Source of the DNA: Roseimaritima sediminicola
GTDB lineage: Bacteria; Planctomycetota; Planctomycetia; Pirellulales; Pirellulaceae
Reading direction: 5' to 3'
Length of the DNA stretch: 64,000 nt
Assembly (NCBI RefSeq): GCF_009618275.1
Contig: NZ_WIAD01000001.1
Location: forward strand, 62,001 to 126,000
Position 1 is the first letter of the stretch; every line of letters starts with the position of its first letter. Shown here one piece after another: positions 41,305 through 52,609 of the stretch. The notes beneath the pieces are model-generated. The model searched no databases. It was given only the letters and a program-made list of their open reading frames with translations, and was not told the origin of the DNA. The position numbers and the translations under genes are program-made.

Positions 41305-43062
41305 TTAATTCAGTTCGCTGACCAGATGCTCCAGGGCCATGAAGTCCTGCTCGGTCCGCTTGGCCACGCGGTACACCTCTTCGAAGGTCGTGATTCCACG
41401 CAATACTTTTCGCATTCCGTCGGCGTACAGTGTGGTCATTCCCTGCTCAATCGCCACGGCTCGAATCTCCTGGGTGGAGCTGCCCTTGAACATCATTTCA
41501 CGGATCCGGCTGGTGATCATCATCAGCTCGTAGATCCCCAGTCGGCCGCGGTAGCCGCTGCGTTGGCAATAGCTGCATCCTTTGCCCTTAGCAAATTCGC
41601 CGTGGGCGACCAATTCCGGCGGCAGGCCCGCATCCTTGATGACGCTTTCTGGGGGCTTATACGACTGCTTACAGCGGGGACAGATCGTCCGCACCAGCCG
41701 CTGGGCGAGGACCGCGATCACACTGCTGGCCACCAGATAGGACGGTACACCGATGTCCACCATTCGCGTGATAGCGCTGGGCGCATCGTTCGTGTGCAGG
41801 GTACTGAATACCAAGTGTCCAGTCAGACTGGCCTGGATTCCCATGGATGCCGTCTCGGTATCACGCATCTCGCCGACCAGGATGATGTTCGGTGCCTGGC
41901 GGAGCATCGAGCGGATGATGAGGGCGAAATCCAGCCCGATGTTGTGCCGGACTTCCACCTGGTTGATGCCCGGCAGGTAGTACTCGACCGGATCTTCAGC
42001 GGTGATGATTTTGCGGTCCGGCCGGTTCAGGGCGTTCAGCGACGCGTACAGGGTCGTCGTCTTTCCCGATCCCGTCGGACCGGTCACCAGGATGATGCCG
42101 TTGGGCCGCTTGATCAGGCTGTTAAAATCGCGGAAGTCCTTTTCGGCCAGTCCCAGCTGGCGCGTGCCGACCTTGATGTTGTCCTTGTCCAGCAGCCGCA
42201 TCACGACCGACTGGCCGTGGTTGGTGGGGATGATGCTGACGCGGAGGTCCAGTTCCTTGTCGCCGACGGTGATCTTGATCCGCCCGTCCTGGGGGCGTCG
42301 GCGTTCGCTGATGTCCATCTTGGCGAGGATCTTGATGCGGGAGACCAGGCTGCCCAGCATCCGGCGGGGGGGTGAGTCGCGTTCGACGCATACGCCGTCG
42401 ATGCGATAGCGGATCCGCACGCGTTCCTCGAACGGTTCGACGTGGATGTCCGAGGCCCGCAGCTGGACCGCTTCCTGGATCATCAGGTGAACCAGCCGGA
42501 CAACGGGCGGTGAATTTTCGTCCAGGTCACCGCTGTCGCCGCCCACATCGTCGGCTTCGCTGGTTTCGGTAAAGTCGATGGCCGTATCGGTGAATTCCTG
42601 CAGCATCGAGTCGGCGGATTCACCTTCGACCTGCCCGTAGTACTGGTTGATCGCTTCCTGGATCGATTCCTTGGCCGCCATCGCGGTCTCGATCTTTTTG
42701 TTCAGAATGAAGCGCAGTTTTTCGGTGGTTTCCAGATCGAAGGGGTCGGCGATCAGCACTTTCAGGGCGCCGTCCTCCTCGCTGTAGGGCAGCACCATGT
42801 TTTCCCGCGCCACCGACTCGGGAACCAATTCGATCACATGCTCGGGGATCCGCGTCTGCCGCAGATCGACGTAGGGAACGCGGTGGAACTTGGCCGTCGC
42901 CTCGGCGACCTCTTCCGGGGTGGCGTACTCGAGTTTCACCAGAGCTTCACCGACCGTCATCTTGGCGTCGGCCGCGACCTTCTCCGCTTCGCTCAGCTGG
43001 TCGAGGCTGATGACCCCTTCCTGTAGAAGGATGTCGGTAAATTCCTGCATCGTGCCGCTCAT
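41305..43062 (-). CDS. pilB: PilB/GspE-type secretion ATPase (first copy)
   Basis: ATG 43062 follows GGGGA; the product has 585 residues. It has an N-terminal MshEN-like domain (F-T-D-I-L-L-Q-E-G-V-I-S-L-D-Q-L and P-Y-V-D-L-R-Q-T-R-I-P), an acidic linker with D-D-V-G-G-D-S-G-D-L-D-E-N, and the AAA+ motor with G-P-T-G-S-G-K-T-T-T-L-Y (about 329) and I-L-V-G-E-M-R-D. The C-P-R-C (about 457) and C-S-Y-C (about 494) pairs form the zinc subdomain. Having two GspE/PilB paralogues plus PilT in one locus suggests a hybrid of T2SS and T4P functions. It is the first gene of the locus and is divergent from the FwdB-like gene. Confidence 0.9.
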   Translation of the reverse strand: MSGTMQEFTDILLQEGVISLDQLSEAEKVAADAKMTVGEALVKLEYATPEEVAEATAKFHRVPYVDLRQTRIPEHVIELVPESVARENMVLPYSEEDGALKVLIADPFDLETTEKLRFILNKKIETAMAAKESIQEAINQYYGQVEGESADSMLQEFTDTAIDFTETSEADDVGGDSGDLDENSPPVVRLVHLMIQEAVQLRASDIHVEPFEERVRIRYRIDGVCVERDSPPRRMLGSLVSRIKILAKMDISERRRPQDGRIKITVGDKELDLRVSIIPTNHGQSVVMRLLDKDNIKVGTRQLGLAEKDFRDFNSLIKRPNGIILVTGPTGSGKTTTLYASLNALNRPDRKIITAEDPVEYYLPGINQVEVRHNIGLDFALIIRSMLRQAPNIILVGEMRDTETASMGIQASLTGHLVFSTLHTNDAPSAITRMVDIGVPSYLVASSVIAVLAQRLVRTICPRCKQSYKPPESVIKDAGLPPELVAHGEFAKGKGCSYCQRSGYRGRLGIYELMMITSRIREMMFKGSSTQEIRAVAIEQGMTTLYADGMRKVLRGITTFEEVYRVAKRTEQDFMALEHLVSELN

Positions 43063-43219
43063 TGCTTGCAATCCCCAAAGAAGACGAGTTTCTGGCACGG
43101 TGAGAACGCCGATCGCCAGAGTTTTCCTTTAGAATACCATCGGCACCCCAGGTTTGCGACGTTTACCCGGGGCCGATTGACCTGTTTACAACGCGAACCG
43201 CCCCCAAAGTTGCTCTCTG

Positions 43220-44722
43220 ATGACCGCGCCGTGGACCTGCCCCTTTTGCCCGCTGCGTTGCGATGACCTGGTTCGCGATGCCCCGGTTCGCGATGACGTG
43301 GTTCGCGATGCCCTGGTTCGCGATGACCTCGTTCGCGACGACCTGGTTCGCGATGACGTGGTTCGCGGTGCCGAGTGCCCCAAGCGGGACCGGCACTTGG
43401 GCGACCTGGCTGGCGGAACGCTCCTGGGGCCGCTGGTGGCCGGCCGACCGGCATCCTGGGCGGAGGCCCTGCAGGCGGCCGCCCGTCGGCTGGGTGACTC
43501 GGCCGAAGTCCAGGTCGATGGGTTCGCCGGCGACCTGCAAACGGCTCGCGCCGCCGTCGCCACCGCCGCCGCCTTGGCGGCGACGCTGCGCCTGGACAGC
43601 ACGGCGACGCTTTCGGCGGTCGCGGCGGCCACGGCTCGCGACGGCGTCACGGCCGCGACCTTGGCCGATGTCCGCATGCACGCCGACCGCGTCTTGATCC
43701 TCGGCGACCCCCACGCCCAGGCTCCGCGCTTGGCCGAACGTTTCTTAACGGGCATCCCGCAGCAAATCCTGCACTTTCGTCCGGCCGTTCAGGGCCCCGC
43801 GCCGCCGGATGCGGCAGCTCCCGCCCCCGGCTCCTCGGCCGCGCATGCGGCTTCCGACGGAGCGCCGCTGGACGTCGACATCGCTCCACTGCCCTGGCTG
43901 CGATCGCTGCTGTGGCGGCTGAGCCAACAGCCGGAGACGGGCGCAGCGGAAGACAAACGCGGTTCGCCGGCCGCCGAGACCTGGAACGGGGCGGACCATA
44001 CCGCGACGGTCGAAGCGATTGCAGGATTCCTCGAATCCGGACGGATGCGCGCGGTCATTGTAATGCCCGGCGCATTCGACGCCTGGGCGGGCGCCGGCGC
44101 CGGGCAAAGCGAACTGGGCGAAGTCGGGATGGGCGAAGTCGGGACGTGGCTGCTGCGGGTCATCGAGCGGTTGAACGATCGCGGACGCGGCGTCCTGGTC
44201 AGCCTGGACCCGGCCGCGGCCGCCCGCCAATCACAACTCTGGCTAACAGGCTTTAGCGGCCCGTTAAGCTTTGCGGCGAGGCCGGTCGAACCGCTGCTGG
44301 TCGGGCGAGGCGAACCGGGGGCCGACGAAGCCGACCGATCGCCCGAAGCAGCTCGACCGGTGCGGGTTCGCTTGCAGCCGTCGTGGGCGGCCAGTTCGGC
44401 CAGTTCGGCCAGCGGGCCGGACGGCCGGCCCATCGGCTTGGAATCTGCAGAACGTACCAACCCCACTCCCGCCGCCCCGGATTCGCTGGTCCTGCTCGGC
44501 GACGCGGCGACTCCCCCGGCGGTGGCTCACCGAGCTGCGGTTTTTCTGCCCGTCCGCTGGCCCGGCGTCGACGCCTCCGGAACCACCGTCCGCGGCGACT
44601 CGACGGTCACCCTGCCCCTCGGCCCGCTGGTCGACCGCCAGCGCGAAGGACCGGCTGGCGAGTTCACCGCGGCGGAGGCCCTGCAGCGACTGGCTGGCCA
44701 GGCCGTTGCGGCTGAACCCTGA
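43220..44722 (+). CDS. FwdB/FhcB-like (formylmethanofuran dehydrogenase subunit B-like) protein with in-frame pentapeptide repeat
   Basis: The 500-residue protein starts T-A-P-W-T-C-P-F-C-P-L-R-C-D-D, the C-x-x-C-x-x-x-C region found at the N-terminus of FwdB/FhcB. A fourth cysteine follows in the A-E-C-P-K segment. The remainder agrees with a molybdopterin-type fold (A-T-L-A-D-V-R-M-H-A-D-R-V-L-I-L-G-D-P) and ends with a W-P-G-V-D-A-S-G-T-T-V-R-G-D segment. In planctomycetes and methylotrophs such proteins belong to the H4MPT-linked formyltransferase/hydrolase complex. The odd feature is seven V-R-D-[DA]-x pentapeptides inserted at residues 18-52, between the cysteine cluster and the A-E-C-P motif. 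No other C1 genes are adjacent. Confidence 0.65.
   Translation: MTAPWTCPFCPLRCDDLVRDAPVRDDVVRDALVRDDLVRDDLVRDDVVRGAECPKRDRHLGDLAGGTLLGPLVAGRPASWAEALQAAARRLGDSAEVQVDGFAGDLQTARAAVATAAALAATLRLDSTATLSAVAAATARDGVTAATLADVRMHADRVLILGDPHAQAPRLAERFLTGIPQQILHFRPAVQGPAPPDAAAPAPGSSAAHAASDGAPLDVDIAPLPWLRSLLWRLSQQPETGAAEDKRGSPAAETWNGADHTATVEAIAGFLESGRMRAVIVMPGAFDAWAGAGAGQSELGEVGMGEVGTWLLRVIERLNDRGRGVLVSLDPAAAARQSQLWLTGFSGPLSFAARPVEPLLVGRGEPGADEADRSPEAARPVRVRLQPSWAASSASSASGPDGRPIGLESAERTNPTPAAPDSLVLLGDAATPPAVAHRAAVFLPVRWPGVDASGTTVRGDSTVTLPLGPLVDRQREGPAGEFTAAEALQRLAGQAVAAEP
43271..43375 (+). repeat. seven-copy 15-bp in-frame coding repeat
   Basis: GTTCGCGATGACCTG-type units repeat exactly every 15 bp and encode V-R-D-D-L, V-R-D-A-P and similar pentapeptides with alternating Asp-Asp/Asp-Ala. 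The copies are 80-100 % alike, implying recent expansion within the FwdB-like gene. Confidence 0.93.
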
Positions 44723-44779
44723 CTTCTGACTTCTAAATCAAAACATGCTCCCCAACCGGAACCGCCTCCTACGGACCCC

Positions 44780-45526
44780 ATGGCAATGACCGACGACGTG
44801 CTTCCTCACAAACGCGATGCCGAATCCAGCGAGACGATTCGCCGTCAGTACGACGAACTGGCGGAGCTGGCCGGATCGTTGGCGCATGAGATCAAGAATC
44901 CGCTGTCGGTGATTCACATGAACATCGATTTGCTCAGCGAGGAGCTGGCCGAGTTGGATTCGCCGATGCGGCAGCGGGCGTTGAACAAAGCCGACATCGT
45001 CCGCCAGCAGTGCGAGCGGATGCAGGCGCTGCTGCGCGACTTCCTGCGTTTTGCTCGGCTCCGCGAGATCGACCTCACACCCGGCAACCTGAACGATCAA
45101 ATCGACCGGGTGCTGCGAGCCTACGAAGCGCAGGCAGACCAGGACAACGTCGACATCAAACGCTACCTGGACGCCGACCTGCCGTCGATCATGCTGCACA
45201 GCGACACGTTGCAGTCGGCACTGATGAACCTGGTCAAAAACGCCCTGGAAGCGATGGGCCGCGGCGGCCAGCTGGTCGTGCGGACCTACAGTACGCGCGG
45301 AGGCGTGGCCTTGGAGTTGATCGACGACGGCCCGGGCATGGAGGACAGCACGGTGATCCACATGTTCGAGCCCTTTTACAGCACCAAAACCGGCGGGTCA
45401 GGCCTGGGGCTGCCGACGGCGCGGAAGATCATCGAAGCCCACGGCGGCGGGATCACGGTGCAGAGCGAACCCGGCCGCGGAACCCGCTTCGTGCTCGCCT
45501 TCCCGGTTCCAAGGCGTCTCTCGTAG
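44780..45526 (+). CDS. orphan soluble histidine kinase (NtrB-like core)
   Basis: This 248-residue kinase has no transmembrane segment and no sensor domain. The phosphoacceptor motif is L-A-H-E-I-K-N-P-L-S with His36. ATP-binding motifs follow: N-box L-M-N-L-V-K-N-A-L-E-A-M, G1 D-D-G-P-G-M, F-box F-E-P-F-Y-S-T-K and G2 G-G-S-G-L-G-L-P. The overall core is of the NtrB type, which usually feeds sigma-54 regulators; the regulator at 15577 is a candidate partner, but this is inference. The upstream FwdB-like gene is 57 bp away. The TAG stop lies within a dispersed CTCGTAGC motif. Confidence 0.9.
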   Translation: MAMTDDVLPHKRDAESSETIRRQYDELAELAGSLAHEIKNPLSVIHMNIDLLSEELAELDSPMRQRALNKADIVRQQCERMQALLRDFLRFARLREIDLTPGNLNDQIDRVLRAYEAQADQDNVDIKRYLDADLPSIMLHSDTLQSALMNLVKNALEAMGRGGQLVVRTYSTRGGVALELIDDGPGMEDSTVIHMFEPFYSTKTGGSGLGLPTARKIIEAHGGGITVQSEPGRGTRFVLAFPVPRRLS

Positions 45527-45570
45527 CGACCCCGATCGTAGCGGAACTCGCCAGAGGTTGGCCCCCGCGG
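45524..45570 (+). repeat. stop-overlapping dispersed repeat at the histidine kinase 3' end
   Basis: Two degenerate copies, CTCGTAGCGACC and CGTAGCGGAACTCGCCAGAG, start at the kinase stop (TAG 45524-45526). They belong to the CGTAGCTGAAGTCGCCAG family seen at three other gene ends, here on the plus strand. Confidence 0.7.
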
Positions 45571-45577
45571 CGGTGTC

Positions 45578-45647
45578 GAAGCGGTGGGTTTGAAGCGGTG
45601 GGTTTGAAGCGGCGGTTTCGAAGCGGTGGGTTTGAAGCGGTGGGTGA
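45578..45647 (+). repeat. 14-bp tandem repeat, five units
   Basis: GAAGCGGTGGGTTT units start at 45578, 45592, 45606, 45620 and 45634 (period 14); the third differs at two positions and the fifth degenerates at its end. It lies just after the kinase gene and has no coding function. Confidence 0.9.
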
Positions 45648-45717
45648 CGTCGGGATCGTGGCGGTGGTGCGTTCGGGTTGTGGGTGTTGGAATAGCCCGC
45701 GCCGGGACAACGTCGAT

Positions 45718-46060
45718 CGCCGCGAGACCCGACGCTAGCGCGTTCGGCTGGGTTAGGTCCGCCGCCCGACGGCGCGCTTTCGCGGGTATCCCGTCCACGA
45801 CGGTTTTCTCCGCCGCGATTGTGCGCAACCGAGAAAGGTGCGGAATCGCGGATCGCCGCTCCCCAGTCCACCGCCGCGAGACCCGACGCTAGCGCGTTCG
45901 GCTGGGTCTGGTCCGCCGGCCGACGGCGTGGGGCCGCGGGTTTCCGATCCACGACGTTTTTCGCCGCCGCATTTATGCGCAACCGAAAGAGGTGCGGATT
46001 CGCGGATCGCCGCTCCCCAGTCCACCGCCGCGAGACCCGACGCTAGCGCGTTCGGCTCTG
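45718..46060 (+). repeat. 154-bp tandem repeat, about 2.2 copies
   Basis: The segment beginning CGCCGCGAGACCCGACGCTA recurs at 45718, 45872 and 46026, exactly 154 bp apart. The two complete units are about 85-90 % alike, with the last 30 bases and first 33 bases most conserved. The GACGCTAGCGCGTTCGG core recalls the GCTAGC dispersed repeats. No protein is predicted in it. Confidence 0.9.
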
Positions 46061-46081
46061 GGGCGGTTCGACGACTTGGGC

Positions 46082-47314
46082 TTACGCCGGTTGGGCTTGG
46101 GGGTACGACCCCAGGATGTCCAGCCGCAGGGCTTGGCTCCGCAGCGCCTCGATGGCCGCTTGCACGGCTGGGTCGCTTTGATGTCCTTCACACTCGACGA
46201 AGAAAAAGTACTCCGCCCGTTCGCCGCTGATCGGAAACGATTCGATCCAGGTCAGGTTCAGACGGTTGTTCTTGAAGATCGCCATCGCGTCGGCCAGTGC
46301 CCCGGGCTTGTGGGCCACCTGCAGCAGCAGGGTCGTCTTGTCGCGTCCCGTCGCGGCGACGGGCTCCTTACCCAGCACGGCAAACCGCGTGACGTTGTGC
46401 GGGTTGTCCTCGATGTTGGCGGCCACCACATCCAACCCGTACGGCTGGCCGGCTTGCCGCGCAGCCACCGCGGCGACGCCCGGCTGTTCGCTGGCGATGC
46501 GAGCCGCCTCGGTGGTGCTGGCAACCGCCACGGTGCGGGCCTCCGGCAGGTGCCGGCTGAGCCAGTGCCGGCACTGCGACAGCGCCTGCGGTTTGCTGCA
46601 TACCTGGGCGATGGCCTCCAGGGGCGAACGCGAAAGCAGAGTGTGGTGGATCGGCAGCAGCACCTCGCCGCAGATGGCCACGCGATGTTTGACGAACATT
46701 CCCAATGTGTCGACGATCCGGCCGTCGGTGCTGTTTTCGATCGGGACCACGCCCGCCCGGCAGTCCTCCGCCAACACGCTTTCGAAAACCGCTTCGATCG
46801 ATTGCACCGGAGCCAGTTCGGCGGCGTCGCCAAAGTAGTTGGTCGTCGCCAGATAGCTGTAACTGAACTTGGGTCCCAGGAATGCAACCCGATTGTTGTG
46901 TTCGCCGGCCAGTGACAAGCTGGCCGCGTGCCGCAGCCAAGCCCGCAGCTGGGCGCGGCTCAGCGCTGGCGGCTCCACGCGCCCCGCCGTCGCTTCGGTC
47001 GCTTCGGTCGCTTCGGTCGCTTCGGCCGGTGCATTCGGCCCCGCAGCCGTGGCGAGCACCTCGTCGATGGCTTGATTCGCCGCGGCCATCGCGCCGACCA
47101 AGGGCTCCTGTCCGGCAGACAAGCCGGCTTGAACGGCGGCGCGGCGGCGGGCGAGCAGCCCGAGCAACTGCTGGTCGATCTCGGCGACTTGGCGGCGAAC
47201 CGTATCGGGCGATTCGACCGACGAGGGGCCAACCGACGAGGGGTCGGCGGCCGAGGAGCCGGAAGGCGATGAAGAGGAATCAGGCGGGTCGGTGGGGCGA
47301 AGCGGTGCGGTCAC
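46082..47314 (-). CDS. pheA: bifunctional chorismate mutase/prephenate dehydratase (P-protein)
   Basis: The GTG 47314 start gives 410 residues. Residues about 38-90 form an AroQ chorismate mutase helix (V-R-R-Q-V-A-E-I-D-Q-Q-L-L-G-L-L-A-R-R). A low-complexity A-E-A-T-E-A-T-E-A-T spacer follows, then the prephenate dehydratase domain (V-A-F-L-G-P-K-F-S-Y-S, S-T-D-G-R-I-V-D-T-L) and a C-terminal ACT domain (K-P-G-A-L-A-D-A-M-A-I-F, E-S-F-P) for Phe feedback inhibition. It makes phenylpyruvate from chorismate. A Ser/Pro-rich N-terminal extension of about 35 residues is unusual. Neighbours are a tandem repeat and divergent dnaK. Confidence 0.93.
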   Translation of the reverse strand: MTAPLRPTDPPDSSSSPSGSSAADPSSVGPSSVESPDTVRRQVAEIDQQLLGLLARRRAAVQAGLSAGQEPLVGAMAAANQAIDEVLATAAGPNAPAEATEATEATEATAGRVEPPALSRAQLRAWLRHAASLSLAGEHNNRVAFLGPKFSYSYLATTNYFGDAAELAPVQSIEAVFESVLAEDCRAGVVPIENSTDGRIVDTLGMFVKHRVAICGEVLLPIHHTLLSRSPLEAIAQVCSKPQALSQCRHWLSRHLPEARTVAVASTTEAARIASEQPGVAAVAARQAGQPYGLDVVAANIEDNPHNVTRFAVLGKEPVAATGRDKTTLLLQVAHKPGALADAMAIFKNNRLNLTWIESFPISGERAEYFFFVECEGHQSDPAVQAAIEALRSQALRLDILGSYPQAQPA

Positions 47315-47665
47315 AGCGGAGGGTCCGAATTACTTGTACGGGTACGCTCGAACAACACGGGGCCAGCGGCCTGACGTGTGGTCACAGAGCGTAGAGAGGG
47401 TGCTGTCATATTGGCAAGGGACCTGAAGGCCGGGGTAGGCCACAAATTGGATTCTGACAGAGTTGGCAGTCCGGATTCTCGCCAGCCGCTTTCTGCCAAG
47501 TTTTGATTTTGCCGCAAACTGTTGACCTCACTGCACTTACGGCACAGCCAAAGCGCCGCGGCAGATCAAATGGCACGGACTTTGCCATTGAGAAGGTCAC
47601 GAAGAACCCGTTGCACCTAAACCGTTCAGGGGTGCGGCCCCGATCAAAACGCAGGAGAATGGATC
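47315..47665. other. intergenic region upstream of divergent dnaK and pheA
   Basis: In this 351-bp stretch I found no CIRCE-type (TTAGCACTC-N9-GAGTGCTAA) operator and no clear heat-shock promoter. GGAGA precedes the dnaK ATG at suitable spacing. TTGACC at 47522-47527 might be a -35 box but no matching -10 was found. Confidence 0.5.
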
Positions 47666-49603
47666 ATGGCACAAGGTGAAAAAATCATTGGAATCGACCT
47701 CGGGACGACCAACAGCGTCGTCGCCGTGATGGAAGGCAGTGAGCCCAAGGTGATTCCCAACCCCGAAGGCAACCGGCTGACGCCCAGCGTGGTCGCTTTT
47801 ACCGATAATGCCGACACGATCGTCGGCGAACCGGCTCGGCGTCAGGCCGTGACGAACCCGACGCGTACGGTGTACAGCGTCAAACGCTTCATCGGCCGGC
47901 GGCACAACGAAGTCGAGTCGGAAGAGAAGATGGTGCCCTACGGCGTGACCGGTGGGCCCGGCGAGTACGTCAAGATCAAGGTGGGCGACAAGGAGCACAC
48001 GCCGCAGGAAATCTCGGCCAAGGTGCTGCGGAAGTTGAAGGAATCGGCCGAGGCCTACCTGGGCCACAAGGTCAACAAGGCCGTGATCACGGTTCCGGCT
48101 TACTTCAACGACAGCCAGCGTCAAGCCACCAAGGACGCCGGCCAAGTGGCCGGTTTGGAAGTGGCTCGGATCATCAACGAACCCACCGCCGCCGCCCTGG
48201 CTTACGGGCTGGACAAGAAGAAGGACGAGAAGATCATCGTCTTTGACTTGGGCGGTGGTACCTTCGACGTTTCGGTACTGGAAGTCGCCGACAGTGGCGA
48301 CGACGACTCCAGCAGCCGCGTGTTCCAGGTGGTCAGCACCTCGGGAGACACGCATCTGGGTGGTGACGACTTTGACGAGGCTTTGATCCATTATGTCGCC
48401 GACAAATTCAAATCGGAAAGCGGAGTTGACCTGCGAAATGACCCGATGGCGCTGCAACGGCTGCAAGAAGCTTGCGAGAAGGCCAAGAAGGAACTCAGCA
48501 CGCTGCCGCAAACCGACATCAACCTGCCGTTCATCACGATGGACGCCTCGGGACAACCGAAGCACCTTACGATGTCGATTACGCGATCGACCTTCGAAGA
48601 GCTGATCGACGACTTGGTTCAGCGCTGTAAGAAGCCGCTGATGCAGGCCCTGAAGGACGCCGGCATGCAGCCCTCGGAGATCGACGAGATCGTTCTGGTG
48701 GGCGGTAGCACGCGCGTGCCGAAGGTCCGCGAAGTGGTCAAGGAAGTCTTCGGCAAGGAGCCGCACCAGGGCGTTAACCCGGACGAAGTCGTGGCCATCG
48801 GAGCCGCGATCCAGGGCGCCGTGCTGGCCGGTGACCGTACCGACGTGCTGCTGTTGGACGTGACCCCGCTGACCCTCGGCATCGAAACCGAAGGCGGTGT
48901 GCTGACTCCGCTGGTCGAGCGGAACACGACCGTACCGGTGGAAAAGAAGAACGTCTTCAGCACCGCCGCCGACGGCCAGACGGCCGTCACGGTGCGGGTG
49001 TTCCAAGGCGAACGCAAGATGGCCAACGCCAACCGCTTGCTGGGTGAATTCAACCTGGAGGACATCCCGCCGGCACCGCGCGGCACGCCGCAGATCGAAG
49101 TCAAATTCGACATCGACCAAAACGGCATCCTCAGCGTCTCGGCCAAGGAACTGGGAACCGGCAAAGAAGCTTCGGTGACGATCAAGGAAGCCTCGGCCCT
49201 GGACGAAGCGGAAATCGAGCAGATGCGTAAAGACGCCGAAGCCAACGCCGACGAGGACCGCCGTCAGTTCGAACTGGCCGAAGCTCGCAACAAAGCCAGC
49301 AACATGTCGTATCAGCTGGAGAAGCTGATGAAGGACAACGACGAAAAGTTGACCGACGACGACAAGGCGCCGCTGGAAAAGGCGATCGAAAAGGTCCGCA
49401 AAGCCGCCGAAGGCGACGATACCGCGGCCATCAAGCAGGCGACCGACGAACTCGAAGCCGCCTCGCAGGCCTTTACCAAGGTGCTGTACGAAAAGGGCGG
49501 CGACGGTGCGGCCGCCGCGGGCGGCCCCGCTCCGGCAGCCGACCAGGCGGCCGGGGAAGCCGACGACGATGCGATCGACGCCGAGTTCGAAGTCAAAGAC
49601 TAA
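47666..49603 (+). CDS. dnaK: Hsp70 chaperone DnaK
   Basis: The 645-residue protein has the nucleotide-binding domain with [10 protein letters not shown] (phosphate 1), F-D-L-G-G-G-T-F-D (phosphate 2), adenosine motif [10 protein letters not shown], and the substrate-binding domain with [10 protein letters not shown] and F-D-I-D-Q-N-G-I-L. The C-terminus ends with the [10 protein letters not shown]-rich DnaK tail, preceded by an Ala/Gly spacer. It folds nascent and stress-denatured proteins with DnaJ and GrpE, neither of which is in the window. clpB follows 317 bp downstream and cooperates with DnaK in disaggregation. Confidence 0.98.
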   Translation: MAQGEKIIGIDLGTTNSVVAVMEGSEPKVIPNPEGNRLTPSVVAFTDNADTIVGEPARRQAVTNPTRTVYSVKRFIGRRHNEVESEEKMVPYGVTGGPGEYVKIKVGDKEHTPQEISAKVLRKLKESAEAYLGHKVNKAVITVPAYFNDSQRQATKDAGQVAGLEVARIINEPTAAALAYGLDKKKDEKIIVFDLGGGTFDVSVLEVADSGDDDSSSRVFQVVSTSGDTHLGGDDFDEALIHYVADKFKSESGVDLRNDPMALQRLQEACEKAKKELSTLPQTDINLPFITMDASGQPKHLTMSITRSTFEELIDDLVQRCKKPLMQALKDAGMQPSEIDEIVLVGGSTRVPKVREVVKEVFGKEPHQGVNPDEVVAIGAAIQGAVLAGDRTDVLLLDVTPLTLGIETEGGVLTPLVERNTTVPVEKKNVFSTAADGQTAVTVRVFQGERKMANANRLLGEFNLEDIPPAPRGTPQIEVKFDIDQNGILSVSAKELGTGKEASVTIKEASALDEAEIEQMRKDAEANADEDRRQFELAEARNKASNMSYQLEKLMKDNDEKLTDDDKAPLEKAIEKVRKAAEGDDTAAIKQATDELEAASQAFTKVLYEKGGDGAAAAGGPAPAADQAAGEADDDAIDAEFEVKD

Positions 49604-49695
49604 AGCGGATCGGCCTCACCGGCCTAACGCTCCGATGCACGCAGTCGTTCGCACCCGCGAGCGGCTGCGTTTTTTTGTGCCGGGGCATAGTAGCC

Positions 49696-49828
49696 AGTGG
49701 CATAGGCTTCCAGCCTGTGGATACTGCTTCACAGGCTGGAAGCCTATGCCACTTCACAGGCTGGAAGCCTATGCCACTTCACAGGCTGGAAGCCTATGCC
49801 ACTTCACAGGCTGGAAGCCTATGCCACT
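49696..49828 (+). repeat. 25-bp tandem repeat (four copies) preceded by one inverted copy
   Basis: CACAGGCTGGAAGCCTATGC units start at 49730, 49755, 49780 and 49805 (period 25). An inverted copy, AGTGGCATAGGCTTCCAGCC, lies at 49696-49719, ten bases before the first direct unit. The inverted and first direct copies would form a 24-bp stem hairpin with a 10-nt loop, directly between dnaK and clpB. Confidence 0.95.
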
Positions 49829-49848
49829 GCTGGGCTTCGGCACAACAG

Positions 49849-49877
49849 TTGCGTTCTTAATTAATTTGTCATACACA
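49849..49877 (+). promoter_or_regulatory. possible sigma-70-type promoter upstream of clpB
   Basis: TTGCGT (49849-49854), a 17-bp AT-rich spacer and TACACA (49872-49877) are followed after 43 bp by the clpB start. The -10 match to TATAAT is weak, but the region is the only strongly AT-rich stretch in the dnaK-clpB gap. Confidence 0.3.
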
Positions 49878-49920
49878 CTGCCAAACAGGCGGCAGCAACT
49901 TGTCAAGGGGGGAAACACAC

Positions 49921-52602
<2,682 letters not shown>

Positions 52603-52609
52603 AGAATAA

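Noticed and set aside
47315-47665. CIRCE/HrcA operator before dnaK
   Set aside because: The TTAGCACTC-N9-GAGTGCTAA palindrome is not present on either strand in the gap.
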